NCBI RefSeq assembly: GCF_014203595.1
Contig: NZ_JACHJK010000004.1
Span: forward strand, 517,964-581,963
DNA length: 64,000 nt
Origin: Streptomyces echinatus
GTDB lineage: Bacteria; Actinomycetota; Actinomycetes; Streptomycetales; Streptomycetaceae
Direction of reading: 5' to 3'
In this document: piece after piece, positions 44,516 through 52,593 of the stretch
Position numbering within the stretch: the first letter of the stretch is position 1
Layout: the number at the start of each line of letters is the position of its first letter
The notes under the pieces: generated by a model
What the model was told of the DNA's origin: nothing
The model's input: only the letters and a program-made list of their open reading frames with translations
Databases searched by the model: none
Program-made: the position numbers and the translations under genes

Positions 44516-44890
44516 AACCTGACCCGGATGCTCTTCCTGGACCCGCGCCAGCGGGAGCTGTACCCGGACTTCGACCGCCGGGCCGGGGAGGCGGTGGCCG
44601 CGCTGCGGCGGACCGCCGGGCAGTTCCCCGACGACCGGGACCTGCTCGGCCTGATCGGGGAACTCACCGTGCTCAGCGAGGAGTTCGCCGGCCTCTGGGC
44701 CGCGCACCCGGTCGGCGAATGCGGCTCCACCGCGGAGCGCTACCACCACCCGCTCGTCGGTCCGCTCACCCTCGGCGAGGAGGTCATGCACCTGGCGGCC
44801 GACGCGGGACAGCGCCTGGTCGTGCTCCACGCGGAACCGGACTCGGCGTCCGCCGCGGCACTCCGGCTGCTCGCCGCGTCCGTTCGCTGA
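44516..44890 (+). pseudogene. MmyB-type XRE regulator C-terminal remnant
   Basis: The frame opens as NLTRMLFLDPRQRELYPDF and continues to ELTVLSEEFAGLWAAHPV, HHPLVGPLTL and LVVLHAEPDS. These are the hallmarks of the MmyB-like ligand-binding domain of Streptomyces XRE regulators. The helix-turn-helix half and any start are absent. In many Streptomyces such regulators are divergent from SDR genes, which explains the neighbour on the other strand. Confidence 0.8.
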
Positions 44891-45013
44891 CGCCGCGCCG
44901 GGTCGGGGCGGGTGCCCGCGCCCGGGGAGGGCGGCGGCGGTTCATGGCGCCCGGTCCGCGCGTCGCTGCGGGTGCACGCGGACCGGGGCCGACAGGGGGA
45001 CCCCTGGACGGGG

Positions 45014-45433
45014 TCAGTGGGCCGGACTGAGTTCCTTCGGCTCGGACAGCGCGTCACTGTGGGCGTCCATGCGCTCGGCGGCGAGGATCGCCGCGGCCGT
45101 GTCCGCGCGCGAGGCGGCGACCACCAGCGCCCGGCCGGCGAGCGCGTGCGCCCGCCGGTTGAGCGCGTCCGGATCGCCCGCCGCGGTCGGGGCCGCACGC
45201 AGCGGCGTACGTCCTCCCCGCAGCCGGGTCACCTGCGCCGCGAGGCGCTCGGCGGCCGTGTCCAGGTCGGCGGACGGGGCCAGGGCGCGCAGCTCGTCGG
45301 TGACCGCGAGCAGTGCGGCGAGGTGCCCGGCGAGCTGGATGTCCAGCTCCTCCTCGCGCGACCGGTGGGGGAAGTCGGAGGTGGTGCCGGCCATCGTGCT
45401 GTGGACCGACTTGGTGCGGATCGGTTCGTACAT
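45014..45433 (-). CDS. Helical hypothetical protein with occluded ribosome site
   Basis: A 139-residue all-alpha protein rich in Ala, Leu and Arg, with no membrane segment or signal. No family was recognised. The start ATG at 45433 has AGGAGG 13 bp upstream, but that site lies in one arm of a 14-bp hairpin (45437-45470), so translation may be regulated. A TTAGA-N5-TCTAA dyad is just upstream and may be the operator. Confidence 0.7.
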   Translation of the reverse strand: MYEPIRTKSVHSTMAGTTSDFPHRSREEELDIQLAGHLAALLAVTDELRALAPSADLDTAAERLAAQVTRLRGGRTPLRAAPTAAGDPDALNRRAHALAGRALVVAASRADTAAAILAAERMDAHSDALSEPKELSPAH

Positions 45434-45436
45434 GGG

Positions 45437-45470
45437 GGATGGCCTCCTGTGCGCTGACAGGAAGCCATCC
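45437..45470 (-). promoter_or_regulatory. Hairpin sequestering the Shine-Dalgarno site
   Basis: On the minus strand, GGATGGCTTCCTGT pairs with ACAGGAGGCCATCC over a 6-nt loop, with one T-G wobble. The right arm holds the AGGAGG site of the gene at 45014. In the folded state ribosome binding should be blocked, so it could act as a thermometer, attenuator or ligand/protein switch. Confidence 0.65.
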
Positions 45471-45474
45471 TAGC

Positions 45475-45489
45475 TTAGAATTCGTCTAA
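45475..45489. promoter_or_regulatory. Inverted repeat TTAGA-ATTCG-TCTAA
   Basis: A perfect dyad with a strong AT bias lies between the hypothetical gene and the aminotransferase end. It is the most AT-rich point nearby, so it probably overlaps the hypothetical gene's promoter. Confidence 0.5.
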
Positions 45490-45522
45490 AGTTGAGTCGT
45501 GTCACGGAGTGAAGTCCGTCGA

Positions 45523-46734
45523 CTACGTTTGGCCGTAACCGTCCAGGAAGGTCCCGATCCGGGTCACCGCGTCGCGCAGATCGCCGACCGTCGGCAGGGT
45601 CACCACCCGGAAGTGGTCCGGCTCCGGCCAGTTGAAGCCCGTGCCCTGGACGACCATGATCTTCTCCTGGCGCAGCAGGTCCAGGACCAGCCGCCGGTCG
45701 TCCTTGACCTTGAAGACCTGCGGATCCAGGCGCGGGAACAGGTACAGGGCACCCTTCGGCCGTACGCAGCTCACCCCGGGGATCTGGGTCAGCAGCTCGT
45801 ACGCGGTGTCCATCTGCTCCTTCAGCCGCCCGCCCGGCAGCACCAGGTCGTTGATCGACTGACGGCCGCCGAGCGCGGCGACCACTCCGTGCTGGCCCGG
45901 CATGTTGGCGCACAGCCGCATGTTCGCCAGGATCGTCAGGCCCTCGATGTAGGAGTCGGCGTGGGCGCGCGGGCCGGAGATCGACATCCAGCCGACGCGG
46001 TAACCGGCCACCCGGTACGCCTTCGACATGCCGTTGAAGGTGAGGGTGAGCAGATCGGGGGCGACCTTCGCGGTCGGGATGTGCGTGGCGCCGTCGTAGA
46101 GGATCTTGTCGTAGATCTCGTCCGAGCAGACCAGCAGGTTGTTCCGGCGGGCGATGTCCGTCAGCCCCCTGAGCAGCGCCTCGTCGTAGACGGCTCCCGT
46201 GGGGTTGTTCGGGTTGATGACGACGATCGCCTTGGTGCGGTCGGTGACCTTGCGCTCGATGTCGGCGAGGTCGGGCATCCAGTCGGACTGCTCGTCACAG
46301 CGGTAGTGCACCGCCGTGCCGCCGGAGAGGGAGACGGCCGCCGTCCACAGCGGATAGTCCGGGGACGGTACGAGGACCTCGTCGCCGTCGTCCAGCAGGC
46401 CCTGCATCGCCATCACGATCAGCTCGGAGACGCCGTTGCCGATGAAGACGTGCTCGACGTCCGTCTCGATGCCGAGGGTCTGGTTGTGCATCACGACCGC
46501 GCGCCGGGCGGCGAGCAGACCCTTGGCGTCGCCGTAGCCGTGCGCGGTGGAGACGTTGCGGAGGATGTCCTCCAGGATCTCCGGCGGGCACTCGAAGCCG
46601 AAGGCGGCCGGGTTGCCGGTGTTGAGCTTGAGGATGCGGTGGCCTGCCGCCTCCAGCCGCATGGCCTCTTCGAGTACCGGTCCCCGGATCTCGTAACAGA
46701 CGTTGGCGAGCTTGGTCGACTGGATCACCTGCAT
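45523..46734 (-). CDS. alaA: PLP aminotransferase, AlaA-type
   Basis: A 403-residue class I aminotransferase that would make alanine from pyruvate with glutamate as donor. INPNNPTGAVYD binds PLP, SDEIYDKILYDG carries the cofactor-ring Asp, and FNGMSKAYRVAGYRVGW holds the Schiff-base Lys. GNGVSELI and HGYGDAKG are AlaA-type features. Length agrees. Aspartate or kynurenine specificity cannot be excluded. Confidence 0.9.
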   Translation of the reverse strand: MQVIQSTKLANVCYEIRGPVLEEAMRLEAAGHRILKLNTGNPAAFGFECPPEILEDILRNVSTAHGYGDAKGLLAARRAVVMHNQTLGIETDVEHVFIGNGVSELIVMAMQGLLDDGDEVLVPSPDYPLWTAAVSLSGGTAVHYRCDEQSDWMPDLADIERKVTDRTKAIVVINPNNPTGAVYDEALLRGLTDIARRNNLLVCSDEIYDKILYDGATHIPTAKVAPDLLTLTFNGMSKAYRVAGYRVGWMSISGPRAHADSYIEGLTILANMRLCANMPGQHGVVAALGGRQSINDLVLPGGRLKEQMDTAYELLTQIPGVSCVRPKGALYLFPRLDPQVFKVKDDRRLVLDLLRQEKIMVVQGTGFNWPEPDHFRVVTLPTVGDLRDAVTRIGTFLDGYGQT

Positions 46735-46860
46735 GTCCGTGAGCTTACGACCCGGTCATGCCCGATGGGCCGTGTTTTCCGCCACGTGAGACACGGAGGT
46801 TTGCCCGGAAATCGCTGACAGCTGTCTCGCGGGCCACTTGCGTCCCTACAATCCGCTGGC

Positions 46861-47562
46861 ATGTCCACGGAACAGGAGCACGAGGCGGGGGCGTACGGCA
46901 TGGACGGAACGGGTGGCACGCCCGGGGTCCGGCCGAACGTGTACCAGCCGTTGCCGTCTCCGGCCCCCGCCTACGACGCGTACGCCGATCCCGCCGCCGC
47001 GCACGGCTGGCAGAACGCGTACGACGAGACCCGCGAGCTGCCGCCGGTGCCCTCGGAGCCCGTGCCGCCCGGACCCGGTGAGGGGCGCGCCGCGCTCCGT
47101 CGGGCACGGCGGCGCCCGGGTGGCCGCCGGCGGGTGGCCGTCGTCGCCGGCGCCCTCGGGGTGGCCGGAACCGTCGCGGTGATCGCCGGCCTGACCGGAG
47201 GGGGTGCCCCGGACGGCTCCCGTCCCGCGGACGGCCGGGTCGCCGGCGGCCCCACGGCCGACGACGACGGCCCGGCCACGTCCGCCCCGGTGGCCACCGT
47301 CCCGGCCGCGCCCGCCCCCGCCGTCACCGGCCCGGCCACGTCGGCTCCGGGCGCCCCCGTCCGGTCCGCCGAGGCCTCGCCGTCCGGCACGGCGGGGCTT
47401 CCGTCCGGCGGCACGAGCCCGAGCGCCGGTCCCGGGGAGCCGGACGGCAGCCCGTCGGCCCCGGCCACGGCCTCCACCGACCCCACGCCGACGGTGTCGT
47501 CCACCGGTCCGACGACGTCCCACCCCGGCCACGGCCACGGCCACGGCAGATGGCCCCGCTGA
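46861..47562 (+). CDS. Single-pass membrane protein with disordered Pro/Ser/Thr-rich tail
   Basis: A 233-residue protein. Residues 1-78 are polar and cytoplasmic, an Arg-rich belt (RRARRRPGGRRR) precedes one helix (about 92-110), and the rest is an external low-complexity Pro/Ala/Ser/Thr/Gly tail ending in HPGHGHGHGRW, a possible metal-binding His run. No enzyme motif. Such tails often span the wall. Family unknown. Confidence 0.65.
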   Translation: MSTEQEHEAGAYGMDGTGGTPGVRPNVYQPLPSPAPAYDAYADPAAAHGWQNAYDETRELPPVPSEPVPPGPGEGRAALRRARRRPGGRRRVAVVAGALGVAGTVAVIAGLTGGGAPDGSRPADGRVAGGPTADDDGPATSAPVATVPAAPAPAVTGPATSAPGAPVRSAEASPSGTAGLPSGGTSPSAGPGEPDGSPSAPATASTDPTPTVSSTGPTTSHPGHGHGHGRWPR

Positions 47563-47601
47563 CCCGACGACCGGGCCGCATCGCCTCACCTCGTCAGGGC
47601 G

Positions 47602-47850
47602 ACGAGGCGGCCCACCGGCGCGGTTGACGGGATCGTGCGGGTCCTCCCCTGACCGGGGGGCCACGCTGCTCTGCCCGGTTCGCATGCCGGTGCGGCGCCG
47701 TGGCAACGAGGCGGCCCACCGGTGCAGTTGACGGGACCATGCGGGTCCTCCCCTGGCCGGAGGGCCGCGCTGGCCTGCCGACCGGGCCGCATGCCGGTGC
47801 GGCGCCGTGGCAACGGGGCGACGCGGCGGCCCAGTTGGCGGGCGTGCGAA
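47602..47850. repeat. About 105-bp tandem repeats (two full, one partial)
   Basis: Copies start at 47602, 47706 and 47812, each opening ACGAGGCGGCCC or ACGGGGCGAC and ending in a CCGCATGCCGGTGCGG hairpin with GCCGTGG. The first two copies agree over most of their length; the third breaks off. No gene is carried in this 297-bp stretch. It may be a repeated terminator-like element. Confidence 0.75.
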
Positions 47851-47859
47851 GGTTGTCCC

Positions 47860-48478
47860 ATGACCGGACAGGCTCGAACTCCCGGCCACGGCGAGCGGGC
47901 CACCCCCGCCGTCCGGCCCGGTCACGAGGTGCTGCCCGCCGACGAGGACCGGGGCCGCGTCCTCGAACGGGTGCGGGCCGCCGTGGCGGACGGCCGGCTG
48001 CCGCCGGGTGAGTCGGACGGGCCGGCTCGGCCGGGTCCACGCCGCCCGGACGCTGGGCGAGCCGGAGGCCGCCGCGAGCGGGCTGCCCGACCCCGGGCTC
48101 CGGGACTCGCCGGCGGTGGACCGCACGCCCACGTCCCGGCTCGCGCTCGGCGTGTTCGGCGGGTGCCGCCGGGACGGCGCGTGGGTGGTTCCGCCCCGGT
48201 TCACCGCCTGGTCGATGTGGGGCGGCGGCCGGCTCGACCTGACCGAGGCCCGCTTCGCCGCCCGGGAGACGGTGATCCGGGCGGTGGCGCTGTGGGGCGG
48301 CACCGGGATCGTCGTGCCGGACGACATCGACGTCGAGGTCCGGGGGCTCGGTCTGTTCGGCGTGTTCGGCGGGTGCCGGGCCCGCGGGGCGGGGCGGCCG
48401 GGGGCGCCGCGCGTCGTGGTGAAGGGCCTCGCCCTGTTCGGCGCCGTGGTCGTCAAGTCCCCGCGGGGCGTGCGCTGA
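47860..48478 (+). pseudogene. DUF1707 / LiaF-like protein with single-base frameshift
   Basis: The first part encodes a DUF1707 domain (LPADEDRGRVLERVRAAVADGR). The rest, GRLGRVHAARTLGEPEAAA, lies one base out of frame and leads into a LiaF C-terminal-like beta domain (LALGVFGG and GLFGVFGGCR). The length is 619 bp, one over a multiple of three, and the excess base is probably a G in the run at 48019-48021. It may be a real mutation or a sequencing error. Intact, the protein would be about 205 residues and likely tied to envelope stress. Confidence 0.7.
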
Positions 48479-48620
48479 TCGCCGCTCGGCACAGGGAAAC
48501 CCCTATGACCTGACGCGGCTTCTTGTCCCCACCCCCCTCTCCTGTCGACAATGCGCATGACAACCAAGCGGGCGGCCGGAAACCCCTCCGGTCGCCCACG
48601 TCGTAAGAGGGGACCCCCAC

Positions 48621-49478
48621 GTGAACAAGCCTCTCCTTGCCGCGCTCTCTTCCCTGGCGATAGCCGGGCTCGGCGCGACCCCGGCGATCGCCGCGCCGCA
48701 CACCGCGGTCAAGGCCTCCCCGCACGCCCCCCAGGCCGTCAAGGCCACGGTCGACTTCGCCGGCACCGTCTCGCTCAGCAACTGCTCCGGCTCCGTCATC
48801 CGCTTCCCCAACTCCGCCGACACCGACCCGGCCCTCGTGCTGACCAACGGCCACTGCCTGGAGACGGGCATGCCGGACGCCGGAGAGGTCATCACCGGCC
48901 AGTCCTCCAGCCGTTCCTTCGGCCTGCTGAACTCCGCCGGCAGCCGGGTCGCGACCCTCCGTGCCAACCAGGTCGTCTACTCGACCATGACCGACACGGA
49001 CGTCACCATCTACCGCACCACCACCACGTACGCGAGGATCAAGAGCTCGTACGGGATCAGCCCGCTGACCGTGCAGGACACGCACCCCACGGCCGGCACC
49101 GCCATCAAGGTGGTCTCCGGCTACTGGAAGCGCATCTACAGCTGCAACGTCGACGGGTTCGTGTACCGGCTGAAGGAGGGCGACTGGACCTTCAAGGACT
49201 CGGTCCGCTACACCTCCGCCTGCAACACCATCGGCGGCACCTCCGGTTCCCCGGTCATCGACACCGCCACCGGCAAGGTCGTCGCCGTCAACAACACCGG
49301 CAACGAGGACGGCCAGCGCTGCACGGTGAACAACCCGTGCGAGGTCGACGCGGGCGGCAACGTCACCGTCCGCCAGGGCATCAACTACGCCCAGGAGATC
49401 TACAACATCCCGGCCTGCTTCACCACCGGCAACAAGCTCGACCTGAACGCGGCCGGCTGCACCCTGCCCAAGCCGTAG
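48621..49478 (+). CDS. Secreted trypsin-like serine protease
   Basis: A 285-residue S1-type protease. A signal peptide runs to about residue 24 (ATPAIAA). The triad is His in TNGHC, Asp in TDTDVTIY and Ser in GGTSGSPVID. Six or more cysteines suggest disulfides. It starts with GTG at 48621 after AGAGGGG. It resembles Streptomyces secreted S1 peptidases of the V8-like type; target unknown. Confidence 0.88.
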   Translation: MNKPLLAALSSLAIAGLGATPAIAAPHTAVKASPHAPQAVKATVDFAGTVSLSNCSGSVIRFPNSADTDPALVLTNGHCLETGMPDAGEVITGQSSSRSFGLLNSAGSRVATLRANQVVYSTMTDTDVTIYRTTTTYARIKSSYGISPLTVQDTHPTAGTAIKVVSGYWKRIYSCNVDGFVYRLKEGDWTFKDSVRYTSACNTIGGTSGSPVIDTATGKVVAVNNTGNEDGQRCTVNNPCEVDAGGNVTVRQGINYAQEIYNIPACFTTGNKLDLNAAGCTLPKP

Positions 49479-49489
49479 CCCTGGCCGGC

Positions 49490-49504
49490 GGGCGGGCGGG
49501 CGGG
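49490..49504. promoter_or_regulatory. Four-tract G-quadruplex motif GGGCGGGCGGGCGGG
   Basis: Four GGG tracts separated by single C lie 12 bp after the protease stop and end four bp before the D-aminoacylase stop. The pattern meets the strict quadruplex rule and could stall polymerases between the convergent genes, acting as a terminator. Confidence 0.55.
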
Positions 49505-49507
49505 CGG

Positions 49508-51118
49508 TCACACCGGCGTGCGCCGCACCGCCCGCCCCGCCAGCACGTCCGTCCGCCTGCCGTCCTCGATGACGAACCGGCCGTCGATCAGCACGTGCGG
49601 GATTCCGGACGGCAGCGCCCGGGGCTCGGCGAAGGTGGCACCGGGCGCGACCGTCTCCGGGTCGAACAGGACCAGGTCGGCCCGGTACCCCTCGCGCACC
49701 AGTCCGCGGTCCGGCAGCCGCAGCCGCGCCGCGGGCCGGGAGGTGAGGTGGGCGACGCACTCCTCCAGCGTCAGCACGCCCGACTCCCGCACGTAGTGGC
49801 CGAGATAGCGCGGAAAGGTGCCGTACGCGCGCGGGTGCGGCTTGGCGCCCCGCAGGATGCCGTCGGAGCCGCCGGTGTGCGCGCGGTGCCGCATGATCGC
49901 GCGGACGTTCTCCTCATGGCCGACGTGCTGGAGGATCGTCGTACCGAGGCGGTCGCCCACCAGGAGGCGGTGCGCCGTGGCCCACGGGGACTCGCCGCGC
50001 AGGTCCGCCGACTCGCGGACGCTGCGGCCCACGAAGTCGCCGAGGGCCGGATCGGCCACCCCGGAGACCTCGATCGTCTCCCACTCCACCGGCACCCCGT
50101 GGCAGCCGTCCGAGCCGGTGACCTCCAGGTCGTGCCGGATCCGCCCGGCCGTCGCCGGATCGGCCAGCCGGGCCAGGACCTCCTCCGGGCCGCCCTCGCT
50201 CGCCCAGCTCGGCAGCAGCGCGGCGAGGGTCGTGCAGCCGGGGGTGTACGGATAGGTGTCCAGCGTGATGTCCGCGCCCTCGGCCAGGGACCGGTCGAGC
50301 AGGGCCAGCAGCTCGGGTGCCCGGCCCTCGTTGACGCCGAAGTTCATCGTGGCGTGCGCCAGGTGCAGCGGGCAGCCCGCCTCCCGGGACAGGGCGACCA
50401 TCTCGGCGTAGGCCTCCAGGGCCCCGGCGCCGTAGGAGCGGTGGTGGGGGCAGTAGTAGCCGCCGTACGCGGCCACCACCCGGCACAGCTCGGTCAGTTC
50501 GGCGTCCCCGGCGTACATGCCCGGGGTGTAGGTGAGGCCGGAGGACAGCCCGACCGCGCCCTGTTCCAGCCCCTCGGCCACCAGCCGCCGCATCCGGTCC
50601 AGCTCCCCGGGCGTCGCCTCGCGGTCCTCCCAGCCGACGGCGAGCGCCCGGACCGTGCCCTGAGGGATCAGATAGGCCGCGTTGACGGCGATGCCCCGGT
50701 CCAGGCGGTCGAGGTACTCGCCGACCGACCGCCAGTCGAAGTCGATGTCGTCGCCGTACCCGTTCCACCCGGTGATCGCCCGCCGCACCTCCTCCAGGGT
50801 GCGGTCGTCGACCGGCGCGTACGACAGCCCGTCCTGGCCGAGGACCTCCAGGGTGACCCCCTGGGCGGCCTTCGCGCTGTGGTCGGGGTCGCGCAGCAGG
50901 GCCAGGTCGGAGTGGGCGTGCATGTCGATGAAGCCGGGGGAGAGGACCAGGCCCTCCGCGTCGATCTCCCGTACGGCGCACGGCCGTTGGCAGCCCGCGG
51001 CGGCCGCCTCCTTGACGATGGAGACGATCCGGCCGCCGTCGATCACGACGTCGGCGCGGTAGGAGTCCGCCCCGCTGCCGTCGACGACGTCGGCGTCCCG
51101 GACGACCAGGTCCTCCAC
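49508..51118 (-). CDS. N-acyl-D-amino-acid deacylase
   Basis: A 536-residue amidohydrolase that frees D-amino acids from N-acyl derivatives. FIDMHAHSDLALL holds the HxH metal pair, HLAHATM and CPHHRSYG give further metal or substrate His, and QHVGHEENVRAI with GSDGILRG match the family. The C-terminus closes the beta domain. It starts with GTG at 51118, 9 bp after the deaminase stop, so the two form an operon that would first deacylate and then deaminate D-amino acids (inference). Confidence 0.9.
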   Translation of the reverse strand: MEDLVVRDADVVDGSGADSYRADVVIDGGRIVSIVKEAAAAGCQRPCAVREIDAEGLVLSPGFIDMHAHSDLALLRDPDHSAKAAQGVTLEVLGQDGLSYAPVDDRTLEEVRRAITGWNGYGDDIDFDWRSVGEYLDRLDRGIAVNAAYLIPQGTVRALAVGWEDREATPGELDRMRRLVAEGLEQGAVGLSSGLTYTPGMYAGDAELTELCRVVAAYGGYYCPHHRSYGAGALEAYAEMVALSREAGCPLHLAHATMNFGVNEGRAPELLALLDRSLAEGADITLDTYPYTPGCTTLAALLPSWASEGGPEEVLARLADPATAGRIRHDLEVTGSDGCHGVPVEWETIEVSGVADPALGDFVGRSVRESADLRGESPWATAHRLLVGDRLGTTILQHVGHEENVRAIMRHRAHTGGSDGILRGAKPHPRAYGTFPRYLGHYVRESGVLTLEECVAHLTSRPAARLRLPDRGLVREGYRADLVLFDPETVAPGATFAEPRALPSGIPHVLIDGRFVIEDGRRTDVLAGRAVRRTPV

Positions 51119-51127
51119 GCGGGCCTC

Positions 51128-52423
51128 CTAGAAGAACGTACGGATGTAGTCGACGACCGTGCCGTCCGCCTCGGCGACCGGGATCAGCTGCCACTTGTCG
51201 AAGGACGTGCACGGGTGGGACAGGCCGAGGCCCACCCAGTCGCCGACCTCGACGTCCGCCTCCGGGTCCGTGTGCAGCCAGGCGTGCTGGTCGGACAGGC
51301 CGGTCACGGTGATGCCGGCGGCCGGGCGCTCGACACCGTCCCGGCGTACCACCTGGGCGACGGGCAGGTCCAGGTCGTAGGCGGCGTCCCGCTTGCCCGC
51401 GTTGGCGAAGGCCTGCTCGGCGGTGGGGCGGGAGACCACCTGCGCCCACAGCCGGAAGGCGGGCTCCAGTGCCCCCTCCTCCGGGACCCGGGCGAAGGGG
51501 GTGAGCCTGTGGTAGTGCCCGTCGTCGTGCGAGACGTACGCGCCCGAGCGCAGCAGTTTCAGCACCGGCCTGGACAGCTCGGGGATCTCGGCGAAGACGT
51601 CGGCCACCGCGTCGAACCAGGCGCTGCCGCCCGCGCTGACCACGATCTCCTCCGCGTCCGCGAACCGTCCGCTCCCGTCCAGCCCGGCGGCCAGCGCCAC
51701 CAGCCGCCGCAGGTACGACCGCACGCGCTCCGGATCGGCCCGCGGCACCTCGCCCTCGTAGCCCGCCACCCCGACCAGCCGCAGGCCCGGCGCGGCGGCC
51801 ACGGCCTTCGCCACGGCCGCGGCCTCGGCCTCGGTGCGCACACCGGTCCGGGCGCCGTCGCCCGCGCCCAGCTCCACGACCACGTCCACCGGGCGGGCGG
51901 TGCCGCGCAGGGCCGCGTCCATCAGCTCCACCCCGCGCACGGAGTCGACGTAAGCGACGAGACGGAACTCCGGGTCGGCGGCCAGCTCACCGGCGATCCA
52001 GCGCAGGGCGGAGGCGTCCACCAGCTCGTTGGCGAGGAAGACCCGTCGGACGCCGAACGCCCGCGCCACCCGCACCTGGTGGGGCACCGCCAGCGTGATG
52101 CCCCAGGCGCCGTGCTCGATCTGGCGCCGGAAGAGCTGCGGGGCCATGGAGGTCTTGCCGTGCGGGGCGAACGCCAGGCCGTGCCGGGAGGCGTACGTCT
52201 CCATCAGCGCGAGGTTGTGCTCCAGGCGCTCGGCGGACAGGGCGAGAACGGGGCTGGTGAAGCCGTCGCCGTCCCGGAAGAGGTTGCGGCGCTGGGCGGC
52301 CAGCTCGGCGACGGTCAGGCCGTCGGCGTCCGGCGGGAGGCCCTTGAAGCGGTGGTCGACGCGTTCCTCGGCAAGGCGTGCGAGGCGTTCCGCGGCCTGG
52401 CGGGCGAGCGCTTCGGTGCTCAT
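51128..52423 (-). CDS. PLP D-amino acid deaminase / D-threonine-aldolase-like
   Basis: A 431-residue fold-type III PLP enzyme with an alanine-racemase N-terminal barrel and a D-serine dehydratase-like C-terminal domain. APHGKTSMAP carries the PLP Lys, and GLSHPCTSFDKW is the zinc-binding His-x-Cys motif of the D-serine dehydratase group. The ATG at 52423 follows GGAGAGGGG; an earlier ATG at 52492 is less likely. With D-aminoacylase and RidA nearby, a D-serine or D-threonine deaminase role is favoured over aldolase. Confidence 0.85.
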   Translation of the reverse strand: MSTEALARQAAERLARLAEERVDHRFKGLPPDADGLTVAELAAQRRNLFRDGDGFTSPVLALSAERLEHNLALMETYASRHGLAFAPHGKTSMAPQLFRRQIEHGAWGITLAVPHQVRVARAFGVRRVFLANELVDASALRWIAGELAADPEFRLVAYVDSVRGVELMDAALRGTARPVDVVVELGAGDGARTGVRTEAEAAAVAKAVAAAPGLRLVGVAGYEGEVPRADPERVRSYLRRLVALAAGLDGSGRFADAEEIVVSAGGSAWFDAVADVFAEIPELSRPVLKLLRSGAYVSHDDGHYHRLTPFARVPEEGALEPAFRLWAQVVSRPTAEQAFANAGKRDAAYDLDLPVAQVVRRDGVERPAAGITVTGLSDQHAWLHTDPEADVEVGDWVGLGLSHPCTSFDKWQLIPVAEADGTVVDYIRTFF

Positions 52424-52440
52424 CGAGCCCCTCTCCTGGC

Positions 52441-52457
52441 GTTGCGCTATGTGCAAC
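52441..52457. promoter_or_regulatory. Inverted repeat GTTGC-N7-GCAAC, putative IclR operator
   Basis: The dyad lies 18-34 bp upstream of the deaminase start, in the short region divergent from the kinase-IclR-RidA unit. IclR proteins often bind TTGC/GCAA dyads. It is followed by ATTGCAT, a possible half-site. Confidence 0.55.
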
Positions 52458-52593
52458 AGCCATTGCATGTGGTGCTGACTGGTGTCTAGCATCTCGCCGA
52501 CATCGGGTCAACGGAGCCGCCGCCCGGACATCGACAGGAGTCATCATCGACGACGCTGCTTACGACTCGACCGTTCCGCGCCCGCTGGACACC

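Noticed and set aside
48551..52489. 1,312-codon plus-strand frame across the protease, deacylase and deaminase
   Set aside because: It runs antisense to two well-supported enzymes and is Arg/Pro/Gly/Ala-rich, a GC-bias artefact.
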